From Termitomyces sp. T153 (Eukaryota > Basidiomycota > Agaricomycetes > Agaricales > Lyophyllaceae): 64,000 nucleotides of DNA. Where the stretch lies: positions 992,001 to 1,056,000 of the forward strand of contig JACKQL020000012.1 of the NCBI GenBank assembly GCA_018296165.2. Direction: 5' to 3'. The position numbers and the translations under genes were made by a program. Below, piece after piece: positions 9,929 through 21,079 of this stretch (its first letter is position 1; each line of letters opens with the position of its first letter). The notes under the pieces were generated by a model that was given only the letters and a program-made list of their open reading frames with translations, did no database searches and was not told the DNA's origin.

Positions 9929-12263
9929 ATGTCAACCAATCTGCCTCCTGAGGAACTCTCTGCGGAGCTTGTCAAGGAGAGCAAGAGCAATAAGACCGTA
10001 GAAGAGTCGCTACATGTTGTGGAACCCTTTACGTCAGCTACTGTAATACCAGAGCCAGTGGTTAATAGACGTGAACTGTGGAGCTATTATTGTAAGTACT
10101 TGACATGTCTTACGCCCGGTGACTGACCAGAATGAACAGTGTACTACAATGGCGATAATGTATGTATTTCAATTGAATAGTCTGTCGAACTTTCCGAGCG
10201 CCTAATGTCATCCTGTTCAGAGCGTCGGACCCATGAGTTATGCTATGACTCTCTTCCAATCATTGGCGTTTGCTGCTGGCTACGATCCAGTCAAAGGACC
10301 AGGCTCATCCTGCAATGTAGATAACGCGTCAGGCCAATGTGTTCTTCCTTGGCTTGGAGGAACCAAAACCGTCTCTAGCGTCGTTTTAGTCGCGAACGGA
10401 GTCAGCTTTGCCGTACACTGATTTTCTTGGTTACATCCATATCATGTTTATCTTGACTTAGGTTATGACCTTGATCTTCACAACAATCGGTTCAGCAGCG
10501 GATTACGGTACTTTTGGTCGTTGGTTACTTTTCGTCATTACTGTTATCTGTTGGGCGGCTCAATATTCCACTATGAGCCTTACCGGTGCGTCCAAATTCG
10601 TTATATGATTAGATCTATCTGCTCACAGAAATGTAGACCCCTCGCGGTGGGGCGTAGCCATGGCTCTGTATATGATCGGTTTCATCACCTATGGTGCAAC
10701 TCTTGTCTTCTATGCCGCTGCCTTCCCTCGTCTCGCTCGCAATACAACTCGCGCGAGGAATTTATTGCAGAAGTATGAATCTGGAGAGATATCTAAGGAG
10801 GAGTATGACCTGGAAACGAGTCTGGAAAAAAATCGTATCAGTAATATCAGCACAGTGAGTGTCCCTTTTATCCAGCGTCCTTATTTGATTTAACCATCTG
10901 ACAGACTCACAGTAACATTGGATACATCGGGACGCTGTGCATCAATCTGTCTGTTCTCATTCCTTTGCAGAAGGATCCAAAATCCGATAACTATGCCCTC
11001 CTTTTGTGTGCCATGTCGAGTTCATGTCAGCAGTCTTAGAATTAATGCCTATCCTGCAGAACGAACACCTATTGGGTCATCCTTGGTATCTGGTGGTGTA
11101 AGTTGAGCATGCCTCTGATTATTTGTAGACCTTGACCTTCCTCAGTCATCTTCCAACAACCTCGTCCTGGTCCTCCCCTTCCCAAGGGGGAGAGCTACCT
11201 GACCATTGGCTGGAAACAAGTCCTCACTCCACTTATCCGCAATGAGTGTCTTTTGACGAGTCTGTCATCCAGATCTGGTCAGCTATCAACCAATACAAAA
11301 GGTTGCCTTATACTTTCATATACCTCTTCTCATTTTTCCTCCTCGCTGATGTACGTCTTCGTCCAAATCTCTCCCAGGCGATGTCGAGCCATTCTTAGGG
11401 CCTGAATACTACGACAACCTTGGTTGGAATATGTCAGAATGACAAGTTCTCGTTCAGCTTCCTTCAGAATACGTATCTAGGCCTGGCGCAAGCTGTCACA
11501 TCTACGATGGCCACACTTGGATATTGGTACATCCAGAGATACTGGAAGCTTAGTACGAAGACAATGGTTAGTTTCTTTGCTGTTTTCCAACTTGAAACAT
11601 TATTGACTCCCGAGCATCTTAGTTTGCCGTGACAAATGTTGTGACCGTTCTTATCCCCGTATGGGGTATGATTGGTATCTGGACTACGCAGTTGGGGTGC
11701 GCAAATGCCTCGTTCTGATAGTCCGGATTCTTAACTGCTACCTTAGATTCCACAATGCTTGGGAATTTTGGTATATAACCTCCGAAAGGTCACATCAACA
11801 ATTTTTCTCACGGAGAGCATACATTTTAGGGCGTACAACATCGTTTTTGGACTCTTCCAAGCTCCGTATTATGCGTTTTCTCAAACGATGATGGCAGAGT
11901 TATCTCCTCCCGGCTTCGACAATATGGTAAGATATTATACACTATACAGCTTTTGCTCAGATTTGTCTGCTCGCGCAGTTTTTCGGTCTTTTTGGTCTTT
12001 CTAATCGCGCGTCGTCGACGATCGGTCCGAACGTCATCCAAGCCATCATCGATCATACAGGCAACAATTGGATGGGTTTCCCGTTTCTTTTTGCGCTGTG
12101 TGCTTGCGCATCGCTTGTGATCTGGTTTGGGGTAGACGTGGTAAAGGGAAGGAATGATGCTGTTGCATGGGCTAAGGAGATTCGTGCGAAGGGAGAACAT
12201 ACGGAGGGTCCGGCGAGGGCTTTGCAAGGAAGGAATCATGAACCCAGGATGGTTCATGACTAA
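9929..12263 (+). CDS. Atg22-like transporter (vacuolar amino-acid effluxer family, MFS fold)
   Basis: About 14 exons can be joined in frame from ATG 9929 to TAA 12261-12263. Diagnostic stretches of the Atg22 family appear in order: RRELWSYYLYYNGDNSVGPM, TLFQSLAFAAGYDP, GPGSSC, VLVANGVSFA, a DYGTFGRWLLFVITV helix, RWGVAMALYMIGFITYGATL, AFPRLARNT, THSNIGYIGT, GESYLTIGWKQ, QYKRLPYTFIYLFSFFLLAD, GLAQAVTSTMATLGYWYIQR, FGLFQAPYYAFSQTMMAELSPPGFDNM and a terminal helix WMGFPFLFALCACASLVIWF. In yeast Atg22 exports amino acids from the vacuole after autophagic breakdown; basidiomycetes have several paralogues, so vacuolar location is inferred. One exon (about 10139-10159) is only 21 nt. The cytosolic loop with RARNLLQKYESGEISKEEYD is charged and variable in the family. 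Confidence 0.9.
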
Positions 12264-13098
12264 TGCATGAAAACAACTTCAAGCTTCGACTCTTGTACGA
12301 CCATCCCTCTGGGACGCCTGGTTTGTAGCTGATCACGAGTTTTCAAGTTGTTCTTATTAAAGAAACATAAAAAAACTGAGCCTTTCGGCGCGTGTGATAG
12401 TTATAATTAAGGAAGTGGCAACGAGCCTGTATAACCATAGATTAACTACCGGGGGGCCTGACCTGAATATGTTGCTCGGTATGATGTGAGGGGTCAGGTG
12501 CAGTCGAGGAATTAAGGTACCTCAGGTGTCGAGATCAATTGAATGGTGATGTCGAAGGATGATCCGGTCATCAACATTTTTCCGACGCGCTGCGCATCGT
12601 TCCACTTAACTCGATGGAAACACCAAATCTTCCGAATTCGCTCCCTGATATCACCAGAAGTGGCGCTTCGCATTGAATATACTCTTACAATGCCCGTGTA
12701 CCTCGGCAAACCTACGGCATGTAAAAGTATAGGACATGTAAAATCCTAAAAACCTACGGCATGTAAATTCCATGAGCTCGCCACACAATATGAACCATAT
12801 ACACAAGAAGTGTATATCATCTGCGGAACTCTAATTTACAAGAATACGTTGCCGTGTATACAACCAGTAATGGATGGATCTTTGCTGTAAATATAGTCAT
12901 GCAACGTGAAGTACGGCCTGGTGTACCTCGACAAAACCACGGCGGCATGATGTCCTGTAAACCTCCTTAAGGTCACGTAATGAATAGATCATATGCACAC
13001 AAATGCATCACTCATTTTTAGAACATACTCTCTGAGGTATAAAACCCTCTCAGACTTGGAAGGTCAAGGGCTACATTCCACCTGCTTCATTTTCCAAT
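12264..13098. other. Intergenic region with short promoter-type repeats
   Basis: The 835-base region leads to the intradiol-like gene. The 16-mer ACCTACGGCATGTAAA occurs at 12710-12725 and 12752-12767, and the phrase GTACCTCGRCAAA recurs about 215 bases further on followed by a similar ACGGCATG element. The end contains the TATA box listed below. No gene is seen. Confidence 0.45.
13038..13044 (+). promoter_or_regulatory. TATA box of the intradiol-dioxygenase-like gene
   Basis: TATAAAA in the context GAGGTATAAAACC lies 55 bases upstream of the ATG at 13099. A strong TATA and compact leader fit an inducible secreted-protein gene; this is inferred from sequence only. Confidence 0.55.
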
Positions 13099-14300
13099 AT
13101 GCGCTTCTCATCCACGATGATCGCCTCGTTCGCAGCCCTCTGTGGCATCGTGTCTGGTAAGCGATGCTTGACGCTCTACCACCGTTGTTGCGATATTAGA
13201 GCTGATGTTAACCTTTCCAGCGTCACCCATAGCTGATAAAGCGATTCGCCGTGACTGGACTAGCGAAGGTGCTGCCTTCAATCTTGCTCGTCGCGCACAG
13301 CGTAACGCCAAGAGATCCTTTTATCCGTTTCTCCTCAATGTGAGCAAACTTTCTCTAAAGATTTTCGTTACTCATCCCAAAATTGATTTTTGTAGACAAC
13401 ATGTGTCCTTGCTCCCGAAGTCGAACTAGGTAAATCATAATTCAAAGGCGCCCCGAATGAGATTCCAAACTGACTTCTTGCATGACAGAGGATTACACCC
13501 CAAACCCGGTATATGTCTTGACACAATGCTTAGCTTCTATCTTAATTCTTTATCTTAGCCCGTGCGACGAGATGTAACAGATAATCAAGTGTAAGTCACA
13601 AGCTCTTGACTGTTTAGGTTCCTGAAAGAGCAGGAATTTAAAGGGGAATTGCTTTAACCCTTGATATTGGCATCCTCGATGTTACAACCTGCGAGCCCCT
13701 TCCAAACGTCATGGTCGAAATTTGGTCTGGTCAGTTGAGATTTATAAGTCGATCTACGTGCTCTGATGTTCCAGAATAGCTAACGCTGAAGGAGAATTTG
13801 GCACCTTCTTGAGAGGAGCCTCTCCTACAGGGTCTAACGGGATTGTCGAGTTCCAGACGATCTTCCCAGGATTTACGTCCGAAGGCGCAAACCACATCAA
13901 CCTCTTGGTTCACACCAATTCCTCTGCTTCCTCTGGAGTTTCGCACGTCGGACAAGTCTTCTTCACTGACCAATGGACCACGATCATCACAATGCAACCA
14001 TCTTACAATACCAATACGAACGCCAGGGTACTTGACCTCGACGACTCTGTGTATATGACGGCAACAGAAGCTGGCTTTGACCCTGTTGTTGAGTGAGTGT
14101 CATCTAGCTTCGAGTCTTTTGATAGGAAACTTACAATTTATGGTTATAGCATCGAATCGATTCATGACGATTGGCCAGAAGGCATAGTTGGCTATATAAG
14201 TACGTGCACTACGCTTGCATCCTGAGTTCAGAGTATTCACGTTCTTCATAAAGCCGTTGGCGTTGATTCTTCCAAGACACGTAGCGTCAACTTGGATTAG
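13099..14300 (+). CDS. Secreted intradiol ring-cleavage dioxygenase-like protein, degenerate active site
   Basis: Nine exons (13099-13156, 13221-13339, 13396-13429, 13489-13508, 13559-13590, 13644-13729, 13780-14092, 14150-14199, 14254-14300) sum to 759 nt, 252 residues. MRFSSTMIASFAALCGIVSA is a clear signal peptide. The body has the intradiol beta-sandwich landmarks: CVLAPEVE, VRRDVTDNQVGIALTLDIGI, TCEPLPNVMVEIWSAN, LRGASPTGSNGIVEF, IFPGF, HVGQVFFTDQW and GYITVGVD. Iron ligands of catalytic members are two Tyr and two His; here the usual PGHY is PGFT and the HIH triplet is HIN, so at least one histidine and one ligand region are altered. The protein may bind aromatics without cleaving them, or act on something else. 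Fungal members of this secreted group are expressed on lignin-derived phenolics; that role is family knowledge. Confidence 0.88.
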
Positions 14301-14967
14301 AGAAGGACTGTAACAGTGTTCGAAGCTTCCTGTCAGATCGCGCGTAATTTTTGTTCGATTGCTCGTTATAACACGTATGTGACCTCCAGATTCACGTTTG
14401 ACTTGAGCATGAGACCCTGTGTCTCTCGAGTTTTTCGGGCAGTCACGGAACACGTGCTACTGTCACGTCGTGTTCGAGAATGCAGCAGGTCAGATAAAGA
14501 AGCTTATCATGCCTCAACCCATCGGCGCAAACTATACTTTCCAGTGAGCGGAGCACAACTTCACGCGATACAAAAGGAGTATGGCCAGTCCTAGTGACCA
14601 GGCCGCGAGTCAAAGATCAGGTAGCAAGGCCCAAGATCCAGGCTGAATCACTGAGGGGGAATGATCAACATACAGGCTGGATACTTCCTGCTTGAATGCA
14701 CATCTAAGAAAATTACAACTGTCAGATATCAGGTATCAAGGTCAAGGGATCGTACATGTCAGTGCATATCGCACTGTGTGAAGAATTCCAGACTAAAAGT
14801 TGTTCTATAATGGATACGGATACACATTAACATGATGGATACCTATAATGTGGAAATTAGTACATAAATGATACAAACTTCGTTTCCGATTAATACAGCG
14901 CAGGGTACCCGCGAAAACAGAACGATTAAGCGATTATCAATTAGGTATGCAAAAAAGTCCCAGAGGT
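14301..14967. other. Convergent intergenic region
   Basis: The 667-base gap lies between two gene 3' ends. A 92-codon plus-strand frame at 14316-14594 and its antisense shadows show no recognisable protein. No repeat or RNA gene was seen. Confidence 0.4.
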
Positions 14968-16834
14968 TTATGAACGTGAGTGCAGACGGCTAGGGACAGA
15001 GAGCACGATAGCAGAAGATATCTGCGAGACTACGATTAAAAATACATGAAGAAAACAGGACTTCATAAGACTTACCAATAAAAGATACACGCCAAATCGG
15101 TGAACTTCCATGACGAGTTGACGATGAACGGCTTTGATACGAGGGTCAATCACAACAGTCTCTGGCCCGAATATCGGCGGTCGACGGAAATTGTGAGCTG
15201 GCGTCGCAGCCCCAGGTGTTGTTGCGTACGAAGATACAGTATCACTCGAAAGAGATGCTCCACCCAGTCTTGTTTGTTGGGCTTCGATTGCAAATGGCGC
15301 AATCGCAGCAACATTAACTTTCGTAGGTTGCGATTTCTCCTGCAGGGCGATTGCATTTTGAGGGAGGTCTCTATCCTGATTGAGAACACCTTCAACAAAA
15401 ACTTCTGCTTCTGTATCCATTTCTTTCATCTCCCACACACGCAACTGGGTCGCTCCGCGCCTCCAAATTGTGGTGCAGGATCTGCATCGTGCCATATATC
15501 AGATACTGTGATTTGAAGTTGTGAGAGGAAACATATGTACCCTCGCCAAGCTGCATAGAATTGTCCCCCGCCAACAACAAAGATCAAGATTGGAAATATT
15601 CTCCAGGCACGGTTAGCCTCTGGAGGGGTAGGTACTAGTGTGATCAAAAGCAGTGCTAGCAAAATTCCGAGAAGCATATTAAGCATCCCCATTGTATACC
15701 TAGAGGAACTGAATGAGGAAAAGATTGACAAAACATAGTTACGAATGAAGGCACCAATAAAGTTGTTTTGGGAGATTAATATTCGTACTTGCAGCCAGGA
15801 GAAACCTCGGAAGACTGCATCGTTCAAGGAAGGAATACACCTCTTCATAAGCAGACAGGAACTTTATGATGCATAGAAATGAAACGTGGATTGTTGAGAC
15901 AAATCACTGGTTAGAAATGACGTCAACTCACAACATCAGGATGGCAACTCAGCGAAAGATTTCGAATCATCGCATCTCGCATGATGGCATCCAGAGCCAA
16001 CTCTTTTGGGGATCCTGGGGACAAGAACGTAGCAATGATGCGTAAGCACTCGCGACGGAAACCATGGGGATCCGGATCGTGGGATTTCAAGGTTGTAAAG
16101 GCCGGAGAGGAGTCAGAGGATGAACTAAGGTGGACATATGCCGGCGGGAGCACAAGCGAAAGAGATGCGGGTGACCCAACTTCCTTCGGGCTGACTGAGA
16201 AATTTGCACCACCACTTTCCATCATTTCCTTCGACCGTGTCTTCTCTATATTTGCGATGCTTTCGGTTGCATGTTCCTCGGTCTTAGCAATATTGAGTGC
16301 CTCAAAAACGGATCCATTACTCGAAGAACTGCTAGATTCATTGAAAGACTTGAGATAACGCTCTCGATAGTCCTGGAGATAAAGGAAGCATATGGCGTGT
16401 GAGCACGTCGTCATGCAATGGAATCATGGACGATACCTGGAACCACACCAAAAACTGAAGGTTTTCAACAGAGTACTCCTACACAACTCGTTAAGACGCG
16501 TTCAACGCTATTTGAGTCTGAAATAGAAGACAACCATACCACGAATGTGAGGTATTTTTCGAAATCAGACAAGCTAAGTAATGAAGATTCATTTTCCGGA
16601 GCAGTTTGAAGACATGAGAAGGCACCTTATTGGAGCACAAGTATTGCCTGTCAAAATACTGGCTAATGAAAGCGCGTTAGATAGATGAGAGACATTAAAA
16701 AAGCAAGTATCAGTGCTATGCTCACCGAGAGTTACATCTGAAAGGTGAGGCTCAAAATTGAACCGGGCCGCCAAAGGGTGGAGGGTGGCCACGAACGTTC
16801 TTGACCTCGGCATCGAGGGGCTGTTTCTGGCCAT
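14968..16834 (-). CDS. RGS-domain protein with C-terminal membrane helices (Rax1-like layout)
   Basis: Spliced exons give an N-terminal RGS domain: TCAPISLSDFEKYLTFVEYSVENLQF is rebuilt across two introns, followed by FLVWFQDYRERYLKSF. A serine-rich insert of about 120 residues follows, then RRECLRIIATFLSPGSPKEL and the last RGS helices (SLNDAVFRGFSWLQ, NFIGAFIRNYV). The C-terminal third has hydrophobic segments (MLNMLLGILLALLLITLV, ILIFVVGGGQFYAAW) and the conserved patch ATQLRVWEM, with a last hydrophobic run near the end. Fungal proteins of this layout regulate heterotrimeric G-protein signalling or polarity at the plasma membrane (yeast Rax1 is the best-known relative). Start MARNSPSM at 16834 is chosen; MNELDPF at 16888 is in frame upstream and possible. 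A final 51-nt intron is open in frame, so it may be retained. Confidence 0.8.
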
Positions 16835-17449
16835 GGCGACAAGAAAGAAGAACAAGAAAGAAGTAAGAAATGGGTCCAATTCGTTCACAAAAAACAGAAC
16901 AGGGGTTTATCGAACGTTTATCAATCAATTCTTTGCTTCAATTCTCTCGCTTGTTTGCCGATCTCCGATATATGATTCTTCTCCTAAAAATATCTGATCA
17001 TGAGGATGTATGTACGAGGCAACATATTTCTTCCAGGTGCTGGGGTCGGCCATGGTACACTGAGCTCTAGGCTTCCCTCGATTGGATACAATGAAGCCAC
17101 ATGCTACCGAGTAGTAGATGAAACGAGCACCGGACTTTGCAAACAGAAAGACCTTTACTTGTGCAGGAAACACTGAAGAAGCATGTGCCATGGAGATCCA
17201 CAAAAGATTGGAGAAATGAAACACATTGACACAACCAACCAACCATTAGCAACCACGCACACACCACGCGACACCTGTGGGAACATGCATAATTAGCATT
17301 ACCATCACCTCACCTGGTGATCCAGGGAATTGCCCCATAATTTCGTATACCGTAGTGTAACATAGAAAACTTAGTGACGCCTGATACAATGACTCTGCTA
17401 TATATCATCCTTTCATTTCGTTCCGTAATAAAATGTAGGTAAAGAGATC
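16835..17449. other. Intergenic, no supported gene
   Basis: The 615-base gap separates two minus-strand genes. A minus-strand open frame at 16925-17242 exists but shows no family signature or obvious splice partners (see rejected items). It should contain the promoter of the RGS gene and the 3' UTR of the coiled-coil gene. Confidence 0.4.
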
Positions 17450-20400
17450 TCAGAAGTAGTCTGGAGTATGAGGCTCGCCAGATCGACGCGTCCGTGTTGG
17501 TGTGTACGACTCGTCGCGAACACTCCCCACCAAGAAAGTTGTCTCAGTCGTGGAATCCAACACGTTTCCAGCCTGAACAGCCCACGATGTCCAGTTTGGC
17601 AGAAGGTTACGCAGAGGTCTGGGATGAGACGAACGAGGCATTTCCACCGCCGGTTGTGGGTGCTGTTGAGGTACGGTAGTAACCGGTGTCTCAATTACTC
17701 CGCCACTGGTACCTGGTGACGCAGTATTTCGAATTGACTGAACCGTCTCTCTAAGCGCCTGAAAGACCGACTGTCGGCCTGGCCAAGCAGTTATATCGAA
17801 AGGGTTGGTAGGGGCAGGAATCTGGGCATCGGCCTGGCTAGTGAAAGTCGAGTGAATCGAAGAGTCGGAGAGCCCCCGTCGGCGGAGTGTGCGTTGCAAC
17901 AGAGGCGTAAGGTCGTCAGCTGTTTCGTCACCGTCTGGCCCCTGAGCATCAATTACGGCGTCTACATCACGAGACAAGGCGTTGTCACTGCTCCTATTCA
18001 TGGGCCGCCGTAGCGTCCCACCGTTGAATTCACCCGGCGGTTTTGCGAACGACTGTACCCTCCGTGGACCTTTGGGAGGAACGATCACCCATGGATCTGA
18101 CGTATGCTGAGGGGCCCCTGCAAAAATATTCATCACAGCAGACTTGCTGTGAGCAGGGTCAGAGGGTCCAGGAGCTTCTTCACGTTGCTTTGCTTGAGAA
18201 GCGACAGTACTCGTAGTTGATCGGCCGACTACAGTTCCGGAAAATTCTACATTGACAGTCATCGCGGAGGAAGAAAGTGCCGGACCCAGCTTGGGAATGA
18301 TTCGCGTAGGACGCGTTGAGGAAGGTCGATGAAGGATGGGACTGTTAAGGCCGGATCTTTCTCCCGAGTTTTGGGGACGTGCAGGTGGCGAGAACAATTT
18401 CGAGATAGGCGCCATCCAACCACCCGTTGCAGACACTCCAACACTATCCTGGATCTTGTCCTGGTCTTGGGCTAGGCTAGGATTTAAGGCTTGTTCACTC
18501 ATTCTTGAAGCACAAGAAGGATTCATGATGACATCATTCAACAGAACACGGATTTCTCCCATGTCTGTCAAGATCTCCTTGAAAAGCTTGAAAAGAACTC
18601 TGAAGTCCTTCCTTGTTGCTGGTATCACCACACTGTCATCTTCGAAGAGAAAACGGAACTGCGTGCGAAGATTTGTCACTTCGGAGATGATATTATTGAC
18701 AGTACTGCGAGAGAGGTGTCCAATGTCAGCTCCCTTCAGGTGCTGGCGTTTCAAGCGGTTAGTCAGAGTAAGAGCATCAGCTTGTGACATGCGACTTTGC
18801 AATCCGGAGAAGCGATCAAGGAGTACGGAGAGGTGAGAAGGGTGAGAGTCTGAAAAAGAGGAAGATTCTGATCGCGGATCATGTGGAGACGTTGTAGATA
18901 TATATGAAGGTAAGGGTAAGGGTGAAAGCAACCGAGACCAAGGTTCTGTTTGGACTGCTCGAGACCGGGTTAAGAGGAGCAGAGTCTTGTGGATCTGTGG
19001 TTTCTCAAGAGAGTAAGAATCGTTCTCGTCGCACGACTCTTCGATTTCGATGCTGATATGGGTTGAAGGATAGCGTGCCTGCAGCTCGCTGACACCCACC
19101 TTGGGCTCAGAAGGCGCTTCTGCCGGCGACAGAGGACGACGACTCGTTTCCGGCGTAAGTGGTTCCTGTGGGAGAATCAGACTAGACAGCAACGAGTTCG
19201 TCCTTTGTGCTTGGACTTACAAAAGGTCGATGATTCTTTCTGTCCATGCTGCTACTTCGAGGGTTCAACGTGTGCAGCTGCCGGAACACAGGTCATAAGG
19301 TTGTAGGTGGGTGCATAAAATCCGTCCAACCTACCGAATGCTCCCTTCCTATAAATCCCGGGACACTACTGGGATGGAATTGATGCCTCATCTGTGGAGT
19401 TCCGGCTAAAAATGTCATGATAATTTATCATAGTAGTAGTCGGGCTAATGGGCTTACCTCTTGAAATGATCGAAAGGGGCCTGGCCCGGAGTTCTTCGAC
19501 TTCTTCCTGTAATGTATGCATCTCTTCGCGCGATTCAGTCAACATGTTCTGAAGTTCGGCGTTATCTCGCTTCAAAGTCTCGTTGTCGCTGACGAGTGAT
19601 TCCAGTACGGCTGTGAGCTCAGTCTGTTCAATAAGAGCTGTTTGACCCAATTGCTAGGCAAATCTATATGAGCAGCACAAGATTGTTGAGAGGTCAAAGT
19701 GCTTACTGAGTTCTGGAGGGCCTCTATACGAAGTCGGGCATCATGCAAAAGACTTTCTGAAGACTCTAGCCGATGAAGCCGGCGTTCTTCCAGCGCTTCC
19801 TGAAGTCGTCTGACATCTCGCTGGAGTTTGGCTGTTTTCCAGATGTTAACCTCACGACAGATAACATTATGCGACCCACGAACCTGCCTTATCCTTCATG
19901 GAAGCAAGGCGAGACTCTGCTAACTTGGCCCTGTTTGATTCACCATCGCGCTCCTGTTGCATGTCATCTTTTTCTTGGATCACAGCCGACATACGTGTCT
20001 CCCAACCGACAGAACGGGCGTGTTGCGCTGTTAAGCGAGAGATCGTGGATCGTGCTTCATGCAACTCTTGCAAAATAGTCTTCGTTGACACTTCTGTGAC
20101 TTCGTTGTTAACAAGAGCTTTATTTAATCGCTGTCGCAGAGAATTTAGAGAAGTGGCTAAATGAAAAATATTTAGCTGAACCTTCTCAAGTCTTGCGTTC
20201 TCCTTGACCAATTCAGCTATCTCTTTAGCAGAGCGATCGAGCATAGACTCATTGTCACTGTCTTTGGATTCCGTTTCTGCAGGTTCCGGGGGCATTTCTG
20301 GACCCTGAAACCGAGTTATTAGACCTAGTCAATCTGTAGTTGTATGGAACATGGGCGAACATCATGCCGACGAACATATGTCTCGTGTCGCTGCAGGAGA

Positions 20401-20706
20401 GCCTGTCCTACCTCTACAACAGATAAGTTGAGACGTCAGGATACAAGATAATACAAGGTACACACCTGCGCTCAAGATCAAACGACTCTCCAATCGAGCC
20501 TTAAGTTCCGACCAAGCTCTCGCGTTCTCACAATTTTCCTTCCCGCAACAGCATGTCAGAATCCTATCAAGTTCAGGTGAAGAAACTGTTGAAAAATTGG
20601 CCAATGCGAGAGTCAAATCATCGATGGTGCTGTTCGCGTTGTGCAAACTATTGTTCATGAGGGATTCGGGTGAAGTTGGACGGGACGCTTGTGCTTCATA
20701 GTGCAT
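17450..20706 (-). CDS. Large coiled-coil protein, function unassigned
   Basis: Multiple exons join from ATG 20706 to the stop at 17450. The N-terminal exon has a small cysteine-rich patch (RILTCCCGKENCENARAW) then ESRLILSAG. The next exons are heptad-rich coiled coils (IAELVKENARLEKVQLNI, RDVRRLQEALEERR, LESLVSDNETLKRDNAELQ). Introns at about 19252-19310 and 19147-19200 join LHTLNPRSSSMDRKNHRPF to EPLTPETSRRPLSPAE in frame. The 580-codon last exon holds a helical block (about 18500-18800: LTNRLKRQHLKGADIGHLSR, LFKLFKEILTDMGEI), then a Ser/Pro/Thr-rich disordered region ending HTPDYF. The layout resembles fungal cytoskeletal or septum-associated scaffolds, but I cannot name the family. It lies 374 bases downstream of the RasGAP gene on the same strand. 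Confidence 0.72.
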
Positions 20707-21079
20707 TTATGAGAAAAGGAATGAATGCCACAAGGCAAGTGTGTGACCAGACGTGTAGTGGTAGTATAGTTTAAGCTTATGGTGTGAGTGAAACCCATCT
20801 CTGGGTCGGGAAAGGACTTACACGTGATGAAGCTAGTATGGCGTTGTACCTCGTACTTGCTCCGTTCGCAATCAGAACTAATCAGAACGTGGTGATCATG
20901 ATCGACGCAAGATTAGTGCAAGATCTCTCGAAAAAAAAAAACACAGAAAGAGATGAATTCATGGTATATTAAATCCTGCTACAGTATACTTGTGCACTGA
21001 GAGACGGAGAGGCACTAGATGCAACCAATAGAAATATGAACTAATAACCCGGTGGATGATGGAGGAATTATACGGGAAA
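20707..21079. other. Spacer between RasGAP and coiled-coil genes
   Basis: This 373-base spacer holds the 3' end of the RasGAP transcript and the promoter of the coiled-coil gene. An A10 run occurs near 20931-20941. Nothing else is recognised. Confidence 0.4.

Noticed and set aside
14316..14594. 92-codon plus-strand frame after the intradiol-like gene
   Set aside because: No domain, and the intradiol gene has a natural end at 14300 with all exon lengths in phase.
16925..17242. Minus-strand open frame of about 105 codons ending MADPSTWKKYVASYIHPHD..., considered as a small mitochondrial protein
   Set aside because: No family signature, weak start choice and no clear splice partners; kept only as an uncertain frame between two genes.
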